From positions 5,650,463-5,714,462 of the forward strand of contig CM034134.1 in NCBI GenBank assembly GCA_019914995.1: a DNA stretch of 64,000 bases, in the 5' to 3' direction. This DNA comes from Acanthochlamys bracteata. Taxonomy: Eukaryota > Streptophyta > Magnoliopsida > Pandanales > Velloziaceae. The notes under the pieces were generated by a model. The model was given only the letters and a program-made list of their open reading frames with translations, did no database searches and was not told the origin of the DNA. Positions 38,901-50,888 of this stretch are shown here, one piece after another (the first letter of the stretch is position 1; each line of letters opens with the position of its first letter). A program made the translations under genes and the position numbers.

Positions 38901-41900
38901 ACAGTCGTACATTGTGACAAAATACTTGTGAACTTTTCAATCTTTAGATATGTGCAGTGGTCGACCATTGTTTAAATTTGTGAGACTACATCCGACAATT
39001 TTTTGGACTTGTGCGTCCACAAAGTGACATGTGGATATTTGTAAAATCAACGTTGGGTAAATATTGTTGCACAAGGTCGCGCAGTGTTGTATTACTGTCG
39101 TATATTGTTATATCTACTTTTGGTTCAAATATGCGCCACGGTCGACGATGTTCTGAATTTGTGTGAATACATGTGACTATATTGTGAACTCGTGCGACCA
39201 CAAAAAAACTCTCGCCTAATTAGTAAAAGAGTCACTCGGTAACTATGCCCGCACAAGATCGCGCAATGTCGTACAACGGTTGTACGTTGTTACATCTGCT
39301 TGTGAACTTTTAAAACTTCAGATGTGCGCTTCAGTCGACCATGGTCTGAATTTGTGGGACTATAGATAACTATATTGTGAACTCGTACGACAATAAAGTG
39401 ACTGTCGACTCTTTTGTAAAAGCATTGTATAGCAACTATTGACATACAAGATCATTCAGTGTTGTATTACAGACATACACTGTGACAAAATCTTTGTGAA
39501 CTTTTCAATGTTTAGATATGTGCCGCGGACGACCATTGTCTAGATTTGTCTGACTAAATGCAAAAATCTTTTGGACTTGTGCGTCCATAAATTGGCCCGT
39601 GGATCGTTCTAAAATCATTGCTCGGCAATTATCTTCGCACTAGTTCGCAAAGTGACGTATTATGATCGTAAATTGTCACACCTGCCTTGGAACTTTTGAT
39701 GTTTTAGATATCCATTACGGTTGGAAATTGTCTAGTTTGTGCGACTATATCCAGCAATATTTTGGAGTTATACGTCAATAAAGGTACATGTGGACCTTTG
39801 TTAAATCATTGCTCGGTAAATGTTCCCGCACAAGATCGCACATAACGTTTGTATATTATTATATCTATTTATGAACTTTTGAAACTTCAGATTTGTGACA
39901 CAGTCGACAATTATCTGAATTTGTGTGACTATATACGACTATATCGTGAACTCTTGCGATAGTGAAGTGACTGTCAACTCCTTTGTAAAATCAGCATCCG
40001 ACAACTATTGCCGTATAAAGTCATTAAGTGTCGTATTATAGTCGTACATTCTGACAACTATTAGTGAACTTTTTAATCTTTAGATTTTCGCCGCGGTCGA
40101 CCATTGTCTATATTTGTGAGAGTATATTCGACAATCTTTTGGACTTATGTGTTCATAAAGTGACATGTGATTTTTTGTAAAATTATCGCTCGGTAAATAT
40201 TGACGCACAAGGTCGCATAGTGTTGTATTACTATCGTATATTATTATATCTACTTGTGAACTTTTGAAACTTCAGATGTGCGCCACAGTCGATCATGGAC
40301 TGAATTTGTTACTACAGATGACTATCTTGTGAACTCGTGCGATAATGAAGTGACTGTTGACTCCTTTGTAAAAGCATCGCTTGGCAACTGTTGCCGCACG
40401 ACGTCATTCAGTGTCGTATTACTGTCGTACATTGTGACAAAAACCTCTAAACTTTTAAATCTTTATATTATCACCATGGTCGACCATTGTCTAGATTTGC
40501 GCGATTATATTCGACAAACTTTTGGATTTGTGCGTCTATAAAGTGACCGCGTGGATCGTTGTAAAATTATTACTCGGCAATTATCATCCCACAATTTCGC
40601 AAATTGTCGTATTATAATCGTACATTGTCGTACCTACCTTGAAAGTTTTGATGTTTTACATATCCGCCGCGGTAGACCATTGTCTAGATTTGTGTGACGA
40701 CAGATGATTATATTATGAACTCGTGCGACAATAAAGGGACTGTTGACTCCTTTGTAAAAACATCTCTTGGCAACTACTGACACACAAGATCATTCAGTAT
40801 CGTATCATTGTCGTGCACTGTGACAAAATACTTGTGAATATTTCAATCTTTAGATATGTGCTGCGGTCGACCATTGTATAGATTTGTTTGACTAAATTCG
40901 AAAATTCTTTAGACTTGTGCATTTATAAAGTGACCGCGTAAACCATGGAAAAATCATTTTTAGGCAATTATCATCCCACAAGTTCGCAAATTGTCATATT
41001 ATGACCTTACATGGTCGGACCTACCTTGGAAATTTTAAGTTTTACATATCCACCGTGGTAGACCATTTTCTAGATTTGTGTGACTACATCCGACAATATT
41101 TTAGACTTGTCAATCTATAAAGTGACATGTGGACCTTTATAAATTCATCGTTCGGTATATGTTGTTGAATAAAGTCGCGAAGTGTTGTATTACGGTCATA
41201 CATTGTCACATCTACTTATGAACTAGTAAACTTCAAATGTGCGCTATGGTCGACCATGGTTTAAATTTGTCTGACTATATACGACTATATTGTGAACTCG
41301 TTTGACAGTAAAGTGATTGTCGACTTCTTTGTAAAAGCATCGCTCGGCAACTGTTGCTGTATACGGTCATTCACTGTCATATTACAGTCGTACATTATGA
41401 CAACTACTACTGAACTTTTTAATCTTTAGATTTTCACTGGGGTCGACCATTGTTTAGATTTGTGTGACTATGTCCGACAAGCTTTTGAATTTGCGCGTCC
41501 ATAAAGTGAAATGTGGACTTTGATAAAATTATCGCTCGGTAAATGTTAACGCAAAAGGTCGCGCAGTATTGTATTACTGTCGTATACTGTTACATCTATT
41601 TTTAAACTTTTAAAACTTCAAGTGTGCTCCATGGTTGACCATGTTCTGAATTTGTGTGAGTACATATGACTATATTGTGAACCCGTGCGATCATAAAGTG
41701 ACTCTCATCTCATTAGTAAATGCGTCGTTCGAAAACTATGCCCGCACAAAATCGCAGACGTCGTATAACGGTTGTACATTGTTACATCTACTTGCGAACT
41801 ATTAAAACTTCAGATGTGCGCCGCGGTCGACCATTGTCTGAATTTGTCTGACTAGATACGACTATATTGTGAACTCGTGCGACAATAAAGTGACTGTCGA

Positions 41901-41995
41901 CTCCATTATAAAAGCATCGCTTGGCAACTATTACTGCAAAAAGTCATTCAGTGTCGTATTACTGTCGTATTACTGTCGTGCATCATTTCAAGAAT
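35925..41995. repeat. Satellite-like tandem array, about 32 monomers of 192 bp
   Basis: The anchor AAAGTGAC (or a one-base variant) recurs at 35957, 36149, 36342, 36534, 36727, 36921, 37113, 37307, 37499 and so on to 41887, mostly 189-194 bp apart (one 174-bp gap before 39021). Each monomer carries, in order, a CATCGCTCGG-type block, a GTCGTATTAC...GTCGTACATTG block, GAACTTTTGAAAC, a CGGTCGACCAT core (often a SalI-type GTCGAC), and a CTATATTGTGAACTCGTGCG or ATCCGACAATCTTTTGGACT block. Four classes follow the anchor: A (ACATGTGGACC), B (ACTGTCGACTCC), C (ACTCTCGCCTCA) and D (ACCGCGTGGATCG). Monomers are diverged by perhaps a fifth. Short open frames inside are by-products of the 64-codon period. 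Confidence 0.93.
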
Positions 41996-44460
41996 CATCA
42001 TATCAAGGACTGGGAGCAGAAATGATTTATCCACTGTTGACTCCTATATCCTTTGGAGAATAATGAAAAAGATTCCCATAAACATCACTGAGCTTATGAT
42101 CAGTCACATGAGGAAAGCCTACAAATCTTAAGCCAAACATCTGTCATATCCTCATGTCATCAACAACATATGCCGAACATTCAGTGTGGAGATGGATAAA
42201 TTTGGAGATACTGAGATACAGAATCAAATAATTCTGGATGGTAAATTCATCACCGGATTAACCTCGGCCGAGACTAGAGGAGCTCACTCTTCTGGACAGC
42301 AGCAGCAAACCAGGATCGATATTCCCCAATAGTCTACATGTCCAGAAGTACTAGCATGTGTTCTAGTTCTAGTAGAACAGTTAGAACAAATGAAACCCTC
42401 GATTGAAAGCCTGCAAACTGAGTTGACAGGACAAATACAGAGGTTACAAGACACAATTGCACTTCAAGCTGAACTCAGTGATTCCAGATTCTTAGAAGTT
42501 AGGAATACCATCATATCTGCTTTAGATGAATTGAAGAAGCCTACTCAGAAAAAGGACAACAGAGGAGCTGGGACAAAATCTCAACCAGTCTCTAAGGAAC
42601 CTGTCTCTGAGGATGAACCTGAAATTCTTCCTCAATCCTCTCCTGCCCCACCCAAACATAAAAGACCAAGACCATCTGGATGCAGATCCTCTGGCAGAAG
42701 CAAAACCAAACCAACATCCTAAAATCCCTCCTAGACCAAAACCAACACCTATCTCTATATATGTTTTGGTACAATGGATGTTTTGTCTATGTCTGAAATC
42801 CTCCTGGATGCAGACTTTTTGTATGTTTGCTTAATATTCCAAGGACCCTACTGTTTTTTGGTTGTTTAATCATCTTTCTTCCAATACTTGTAATATTTTT
42901 TTGCTGCTGACAAATAGACTATCAGTAATATTATAAGCACAAGTTGAATAAATAAAGGAGAAGAACAAGTACAACCCTGAGCAAGGTATGAGATACACTA
43001 TAACACTTGCAGTTTATTTTATATGGCATAGACCAAGGGGGATCATTGTTCAAAAGAAGTCATCAAGGTAATACAAAATACAATAATTCTAAATATGTTT
43101 TATCATCATCAAAAAGGGGGAGAATGTTGCATCATATTGGAAATATATTTTGATGATCACAAAAGTGAAGAATTATTGTACATAAAACGCAAATATTTTA
43201 ATCTCAGCTATTGAAATTAGCTTTACAGGGTTCTGTCAGCACCAGCACAATTTAGTCACCACACAGCCAGCTATTATATAGGAAAAGGCTCACTCACGAA
43301 TGAAGATACAGATCACCTAACATGACGAATGAAGATACAACACAATTTAGTCACTACACAGCTAGCTATTATATAGGAAAAGGCTCACTCACGAATGAAG
43401 ATGCAGAAATCACCTAGCATGTTCAGAAGACTAACAAGAAACAGCAGTTGACTGCAATGATGTTCAATATAAGGAACAGCTATACCAACGTGTCAAAATC
43501 TAACCGGACCCACTTGCACCGAGATACATCAATACATCCATAAAATCAAATTTTCTGACAAAGAGAAGAAGAGGGGCGCTTTGCCACCGGCGAGCATTAA
43601 TTACAACCATACATATCAAATCACTTCCAAGAGTGGATGAATTAAATGCTTGATCCAGTAGAGACCCTATCACTCTAAGTCAACCATCACTCACAGCAGC
43701 TCAACGGGCAAATTTTCAACACTTTGAAGATCGGGAAGAAGAAAGGCAACGAGAATTTTTAAAACGGCAGCCAACCTGTGAAGAAGGAACATATAAAAAG
43801 ATAAAAACCTGAGCTGGAGAAAGAAAGAGCAGAAAGGCCATAAATTTCACTCTAAGAACCTAAAATAGCTCTGCTCCTACTGAAGCCACGAACCCAAGTA
43901 ATTTCATTTCAGGCTTCCTTTTGATCATCTCACTTCACTCACTCTTTAAACTGAAAATGCGAGATTGATATAGTGCTTCAACCTGTGTTTTAAATTTCAT
44001 CAAATGTGTGTAAGTGCATTTGCATTTGAAAGCAAGTAGCTTGAGGAAGCTTTTGCTGATAGGGGAGACTGTATAAATGTAGGCTCTGCAATAAGAAATA
44101 CCCTGGGAAACTGCTGTCGGCTCAGCTTGACAAGTGAGCTGACAGAGTTGTGCTTGTCATAGCACTGTGGTAGGTTGTTGTAGTTCTGCACTTAAGATTA
44201 GTCAAGTTCACTCAAGTTGAGTGGTCGTGGAGGTAGGCAATTCACTTGCCGAACCACGTTAAATACTTGTGTTGTAGTACTATAATACTTTTATTGTCAT
44301 CTACTTGAGAATTCTCTTTAAAATCAGTCACTGCATACTACACATTCTGTTCCAGTTCTCTGTCCGAGCACACTCGACTAAAAGTAAACTAATTTGTTGG
44401 AAAAAGTTTTATTTATCAATAACTCAATTCACCCCTCCTCTCCCCTCTTGAGTTATATAT
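41996..44460 (+). mobile_element. SIRE/Maximus-type copia fossil: env-like 3' part and LTR
   Basis: Only the 3' part is seen. An env-like region (about 42060-42725) holds a block resembling the plant transposon-protein domain (INITELMISHMRKAYKS) and then a coiled-coil segment (KPSIESLQTELTGQIQRLQD..., from 42390) with a Lys/Pro-rich tail. A textbook polypurine tract, AAAAAGGGGGAGAA, at about 43112-43125 precedes the LTR start TGTTGCATCATATTGGAAAT. This order is characteristic of SIRE/Maximus copia elements. The pol region and 5' LTR are not in the window; the satellite array abuts on the left. Broken and inactive. Confidence 0.75.
43126..44460 (+). repeat. 3' LTR of the SIRE/Maximus-type fossil
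   Basis: Starts TGTTGCATCATATTGG directly after the polypurine tract. The end near CCCCTCTTGAGTTATATA is placed by resemblance to ends of such LTRs and is uncertain. Inside, an 87-bp segment with AGCTATTATATAGGAAAAGG and CTCACTCACGAATGAAGAT occurs twice (about 43245-43325 and 43345-43425). Confidence 0.6.
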
Positions 44461-46450
44461 GCAGGTTTGAACAACACTACACCAAGACAAAATAAAAACA
44501 TGCAGAAAACTTAACAACTTATACAATCGCTACCTACGGTAATAAATCTCAACAAAAAAAAAAAAAAAAAGAAAACTTAATAAATCAACAATCGTACGCC
44601 AAACCAATAATTTACAAAACAATAATAAGAACAAAACAGTCCCTCGAGTGTTACAGAGCCAACTAAATAAAATACGACAACATGCTGACATACCCTTAAT
44701 GCGTCACTCCACTACACAATAGCGTGATCCACTAATCTTCAGCTAAACTTTGCATTATCTAGGAGAGGCCAAAGAAAAAGAATGCTAAGCCCAGTCTCAA
44801 TGAGGTAAAAATCAGAATACACTATTTAAAGCTTCTAATGCGTTACCTAATTATATCTTCTTACTCTACATGTCACAAATGCATCGATAGAGCAGAGCTT
44901 GCCTTATCTAGTTCCTACATCGTCCTATACCGACCTAGTCCTATTAAGGACAAATACGGAGAGCATGACATGCAGCACACAACGCCATTATTTCATATCA
45001 AGTGATTATTCTATTCGAGTGCTCTATTCTTATAATCACGCATGCATAAATAAATATACCAAGCACACAACTTTACATTATCTACATGCATGCATACACT
45101 TTTCAATACAAATAATATACCTTTATAGGTCATCCACTCGAATATACTAAATTCAATATGCATCATGCATTAGAAAATTATAGTCATAAAGTTCAAGCGA
45201 TCAAATAGGACCATGTCTCCAACTCGCATCCTAATGCCATCAACATATACATATGCACTCAGTAAGAAGGTAATCTTATATATATATCATGTCTCAATGA
45301 AGTCTAATGCATTTGCATTTACCAATCTCATATAGCAAAGGTGTATGCATGTATGATTATGAGTAATAGTTTAAATACATACATATATTTAAACTCCTAG
45401 TCTCTAGCTCAAACCTATCAACTAGGCTACTCCTGCCTCAACGAGGTAACAACCATCCCGGATGATCGAACCGGATGGGCCGTGGTATCGCCCCCACGTG
45501 CATGGGCCTAACAATACTATGGTCATAGGTGGGTGCCCGCCTCATACCCATTAGAGTCCTGATCTCAGCCACTGACTCGTCTGCCCTCGTGCAGAGGGAG
45601 TGTCCATGCTTAAGGTCAATCGAACTCGAGCTTTTATAGACAATAGTCATAGTCATAAGCATCTGCATCATGATCAATCAGGCATAAAGCCTCTATTAGG
45701 TTCATTCACAACCATACGTCCATATACATGTACATATACAATGTTGTATAATATATGCTTGAGAACCATATGTAAGCAACAGATGAATAACATTCACACA
45801 TATCTAAGTTACCATGCATCATGTTGCCAATGATCGTCGTTCCTTATAGAGCATGTTCCACAAATGAGTTATGCATCATACACAAAAGTTCAAACGGTAT
45901 GCATAATAGTTTATGCAATTGGTTTCCAATATATATTTACAACTTTGTCGACTTGAGTGATAGACATGCTAAGCCATCTACTATTAGCAAACGAATATAA
46001 TTTGTGTCAAGATTTCTATACATATGTACTAGTTATAAGCATGCTAAATGAATTTTAGTATTAAATCCTATGAAAGACACGCATGCTTTTATAACTGTCA
46101 TGATTCTCGTGTCGGATACATTATTAGGCACTCTATTATGCATTATCAATCATACTATTAAGTTTTCTATCACCTAGCCCATGAACATGTATAAGTAGAA
46201 TCTGAAATAATATGATAACTTACTTATTTACTAGCATGTCTTTACATATGCTTAAATATAACTCAAACAAGCATGCACCATAAATATAAGGATCAAATCT
46301 CATATGCTTTGAAATTGGCAAAGTCATGCCGGAGGTTTTAAACCAGATGTTACTTGCGTTGAAACGTAACGATAAAGCTAAAAAGAAAAGACGCAAGTAA
46401 CCCTCACCTGAAGGTCCATGCAAATCTATACAAGTCCACTATCAACACTA
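44461..46450 (-). mobile_element. Possible gypsy LTR-like sequence
   Basis: The minus strand reads like the non-coding LTR part of large plant gypsy elements: a GC-richer block around 45430-45600 (GGGGGCGATACCACGGCCC, CGAACCGGATGGGCC on the other strand), then a CTTACTGAGTGCATATGTATATG stretch at about 45250, and GTAACACTCGAGGG near 44645. No borders, polypurine tract or coding part could be tied to it, so this is only a suggestion. A run of 18-19 A lies at 44550-44570. Confidence 0.3.
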
Positions 46451-49400
46451 ATCTGCACCACTCGGCTCCACGACATTCGTCCAACGCTAATACACACACA
46501 GGAACATTCATTACTCTAAAATGCTAAGCGAAGTCTAAACTCCCGATAAATAAAATCATATGATCTTATTTAACATCTCGATTTTACGATTGACCCTACG
46601 TAAGCAAAACGAGCCTACATAAACTCCTAATCTTGATAACCTTATGTGAGACATTAGGTGACCATGCTTTAGCTATGTGAAACTGCTTCTCGACTTAAAG
46701 GGAGTTAGCGACATATTATTAAGATAAGAGTAAATGCGACATTTATGAGACAAGGGTGGAATAGTACCCTAAATGTTATATTTGTTAGAATACTATTGTA
46801 GGGTCTCGTATTAATGGGCGCTACATAAATTGGAAAATAGAGTGATACAAAAAACATTACAATGGAACCACTGAGATGTTGAGTAACATTCGACATCAAC
46901 CGAACAGAGTAATCTTGAGTCACATACGGCTTCAACTCTGACGACTGCCTCAACTGATCTAATAGGGATGCTACCGTCCGTTAGATAAGGTTCTACTCTC
47001 AATAAGTAGCTCTATCTCGTTGTAGAAGGTCAAGTAATCTGAGTCGACATGATAATCGATACTATCTTTAAGCTCGACCTTAATGGTAAAAGTTCTACCA
47101 GTAATGACCAGCACCTAAATTTGCATACGTCCACAGGGTCATCTTGGATGACTTCCGCAAATTGAGCAACTCATCGAGATGTTCCCCATATCCATAAGCA
47201 TATTTATGTGATGATCCTTACTGGAAGGACTTTTACCATAGCTAGAGCCTACTGACACAAAGTATCGACTATTATATCCTTCTAATGCAAGAGCTACTCT
47301 GGTGTTCCTGAACATTATAGTCTGCCAGATGTAATCTTGCAGAGTTCTCTACTTCTGGCACAGTCTACTGTGTCAAGAGGCTCGGACAGCTGGTGAAACA
47401 AGTAATGTTGATTAAATATTCGGCATCATCTCGGATGACTTTCACTATGCCACAAGTAGACTTCAAGACCAACTTCAAGTACCTCATCGAAACCAAGTAC
47501 ATAGCCGCATCAGTTCTCCACTTCGATCCAAGCACACTACATGTCAATGTCTAGCTTAAATTCCTATCTACCAACAACCGGCAGGGATGATGCCTTTACA
47601 CAAAGTTCTTAGCATAGTCTGTAAAATTTTGTGGAGATGAAGGTGCTTGAAGGGGAGAGATACATATTAATTAGTTTGTTTTCCATGGATAGCGTGGTAT
47701 TTTTCGGCTGGCATTTCAATTCCTTCAAAAGGAGTTGAGATTTGTGCAACCCTGTGTTTCTCCCTTGGGCAACCCTATGCTTGTTCGCTGCTCGAACATG
47801 TAAAGCTTATTATGCATTAGCGTCAAAGAAAACATTAACAAAATACTTAAATCGCATACATGAGTGACAGTTTATCCCAAAAAGTTAATTGCCCTCGATT
47901 CGCTATCAGTCTAAATCGCATAGAAGAAATTTAGATCTTCTATGGTCTTATTTTTAAACCAATTCAAAATCGTCGTAGCATCACCTAGCATTGATATTTT
48001 TGTACCTTTTTGAGGTACCCAAATGGTTCCAAAACTGGCTCATGATCCAACAAGTATATCGGTAACTTCATGCACTAGTATATCTTCATCCTAAAATGAT
48101 TCTACTAGCATCCTCGTCGCAAACACATTTGCCTATTACTAGACATGCACATTCTTTTTGTCGAACGTATTATACAATGAGTGTGGTCTTTTTCAAAACT
48201 CACCACTTTTCACGATCTATCAACCTTGCATTTCACTCTCACTGATGCAATATATATGCATTTAACCGTGCTATTATTTCTATTCGTATTTCTTTCTTTC
48301 TCGTACACATTATCTATATTTTTTCTGTGTACTCTATAGTTTCCAAAGTCATTTTAGCAACGGTTACGTATTAAAACTGTTTACTCTTTTTTCTTGTACA
48401 CACCAAGATGCGCAAGTTTTCTCTTTTTCATAGTTTGAGTGACAATGCTGAAGCCCGAAACTTTTTTATAGTATGTGCAAACTGCTCACAACTTCAAGGC
48501 TATCAAATGTCATTCTACATACGGTGATTGTCATCATTTTTACCTCCTATTACCTCCGCAGTTGGAATAGAAAAATCGGTCTTGGTATTCTATGCCAAAG
48601 GCTCCATTGAATCTACAACAAAATCGGAAACCAACTATAGTATCATTTACGATGCTTAAACAAACACTATATTCCAAACGGAGAACCAACTATAGTGTCA
48701 CTTTATGATGCTTAAACAAACACAATATACTTCAAACTATGCGTTGACCTAATGACATAAAAATCAAATTTCTCGAACAAAGATAAGATAAGATCAGTGC
48801 ATATTGACGTCGACCTAATGAAATAAAAAAAATAATACAATTAGGTGTATATTGATGTAGAACCATGGCATCAACTTTATTTAGACCATATTTCGTCCTC
48901 AACGGCTATATATCTAGCTCGACATATTAATTCAACGTCTCAATAGTCGACATTTTGAAATCGCCACCACGAGGTCAACCATCACATTAACCACCTATCG
49001 ACCTCTGCATTAGCTACTAATGCGCTTAAGCTAGATTTGAGCAAGAAGCAAATCGACAACTTCCTACAAAGAGTGGCAATGCATGCTGCCGAATACTCTT
49101 GATCCAAGTACAAGAGCATAACTACTTCTGAAACAATCTTTCGTGGCACGCGTGTTTTATCGAAAAAGATTCCTAAGGGGTCTGAACCGTGAAGTTTATG
49201 CGCATACAAAGAAACATTTTTACTCCCAGAGGGACCAAAGTCTAGGAGCATAGAAGCGTTCGCTTTGTGAAGGCATGCCATATATGACCATCAGAAAGGA
49301 TGTATAGTTTCACCCTATCAGCTTGTCTACCATTCTCTTTGAAATCAGGTAATGGGTTAGCTCTATCTGTCGGCCCACGTCCCATGACTTTATAATATTT

Positions 49401-50330
49401 GTGGAACTTATTTCTTCATTTCTTATATAATTCTTCATATTCAATTTGCAAGTATCGTCTCGAACGTCGATCTCCAAAATCAATCTTGACGTGTTTGATG
49501 CGGCTTAAAACACCTACAAAATTCTATGCTTTCCAAACTGAGCTTATCTCGAAAATGCATGGTTATCATACACCATATAGCAAATTACATATACAATCAA
49601 TAGGAACTTAAGTTAACTCTAATTCAAACATATTCACAAAATATGCAATAATATGAAAATATGTTAGCAAATGACAAGTATGTAAGAAAATCAAAACCGA
49701 ACAAACAAATGACTTAGAAAGCAGCTATGATAATAACTCAAATTTAGATTTCACCAATAGTGCCCTTTGGCAAAATCATGAACAAAAATGTGATAATTTT
49801 TATGACGAATGTAAAAGTTTATAACTAATACTTTAGTCTAGTCCTTGGATCTAAATTCTAATTATCACTCTAAACTTAATCCAATCTATAACTCACAAAT
49901 CTCTAATTTATTCTAGCTTTGATTCATTGTAGAATTAAACTAAAGAAGCATTAAAATCTAGCAAAAGTAGAAATTATACAATCACGTTTACTTTGATTCA
50001 GAAAATACTAATTATAGTTATCGATACTAAAATTTTAAATTATGCTCCTCGCAAACACATAATGATTCAAAGATCAAATTCAAAATTGATTAGTCATTCA
50101 AATTCAATAACCAAATTGTACTTCTAACAACGATTAATAACTCACAAATTATTCATCAATTATTTATCAACAAATGCTCAACTATTCAAACAAACGCAAC
50201 TAGTGTTCCGTCAAAAACTTCAGTCAGAGTGTTTAGCTATTCAATTACATAGAGTAATCATTGGATAAAAAAGCATAGATACGAAAATATAGAGAGCAAA
50301 TTCAGATTCAAGTAATATTGTCAGTGCTCC
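46451..50330. other. Long unrecognised stretch
   Basis: No gene or element is recognised on either strand. Short open frames exist (46811-47002, 47365-47547 and 48982-49281, all minus; the last has 99 codons) but none matches a known family. The range 46900-47570 is less AT-rich than its surroundings and might be decayed coding sequence of an old element. A direct repeat of about 45 bp (GGA(A/G)AACCAACTATAGT(A/G)TCA...) occurs at about 48627-48672 and 48680-48727. Confidence 0.35.
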
Positions 50331-50339
50331 TCGTCTTTT

Positions 50340-50780
50340 GTTCTTCTTTGATCACGATGTCAACTGCAATCTCAACCGGCGAAGCAGTTGCCAAGGAAGC
50401 AACGTTTCTCAGCGCGGCTACAGCGTGGTAGCTCTCTCGATCTCCCTTGCTTTGGATTCAAGTCTTTTTATACTCAGTTCGTTCTTCAAATCAGTAAAGA
50501 GTTCCACCAAAAAGTTTTTAAAGTAGGAAAAAAAATAAATTCTTGCGCAGCCGGAGAAGATTCAAAATAGTGAAGAGTTTCAACCCAAGAGAACTTTGAT
50601 CTAAGCAATTTTAGAGAGAAACTCCTGAGGTAAGAGAATTTGAGAGAAAGATCGACTTACAGGTGACTGGCCGTGGAAGTATTCCTCGTTGCCGATCGAG
50701 GGCTTGATAGGGAGAGGGAGAGAACGAGGAAGGTCGGGTGCGATGAAGGGCAAAGCAAATTAACACGTGGAAAGATGGAT
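50340..50780 (-). promoter_or_regulatory. Orphan promoter- or leader-like patch
   Basis: The minus strand from about 50770 shows a G-box (CACGTG at 50764-50769), then a pyrimidine-rich leader (CTTCCTCGTTCTCTCCCTCTCCC), then ...CCAGTCACCT|GTAAGTCG, a strong splice-donor match near 50667. This is how a plant 5' leader exon looks. No coding exon follows to the left. A second GC-richer patch at 50345-50460 (plus strand, short frame MSTAISTGEAVAKEATFLSA) is also unexplained. Confidence 0.3.
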
Positions 50781-50853
50781 TCACTTCATCAACTTAATAA
50801 TTAGATTTGACCTGACGAGAAGAAGGCCCAATAAAGTCTTGAAATGTCTAATA

Positions 50854-50888
50854 TAGCTACTGTTGTTGGCATCTAACAACAGTAGCTA
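50854..50888. repeat. Short perfect hairpin
   Basis: Arms TAGCTACTGTTGTT (50854-50867) and AACAACAGTAGCTA (50875-50888) are exact reverse complements around the 7-bp loop GGCATCT. The site is just upstream of the orphan leader-like patch. Nothing further identifies its role. Confidence 0.7.

Noticed and set aside
35925-41995. CRISPR array or a repeat-protein gene
   Set aside because: Monomers of 192 bp have no unique spacers, and frames are interrupted in most monomers on both strands. The context is a plant nuclear genome.
40278-42063. Short open frames in the array (40278-40541, 41869-42063) as genes
   Set aside because: They are the monomer read in one frame where it happens to be open; the same text recurs closed in neighbouring units.
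42390-42722. A coiled-coil host protein
   Set aside because: It is followed by a polypurine tract and a typical LTR start, the layout of an env-like region in SIRE-type elements.
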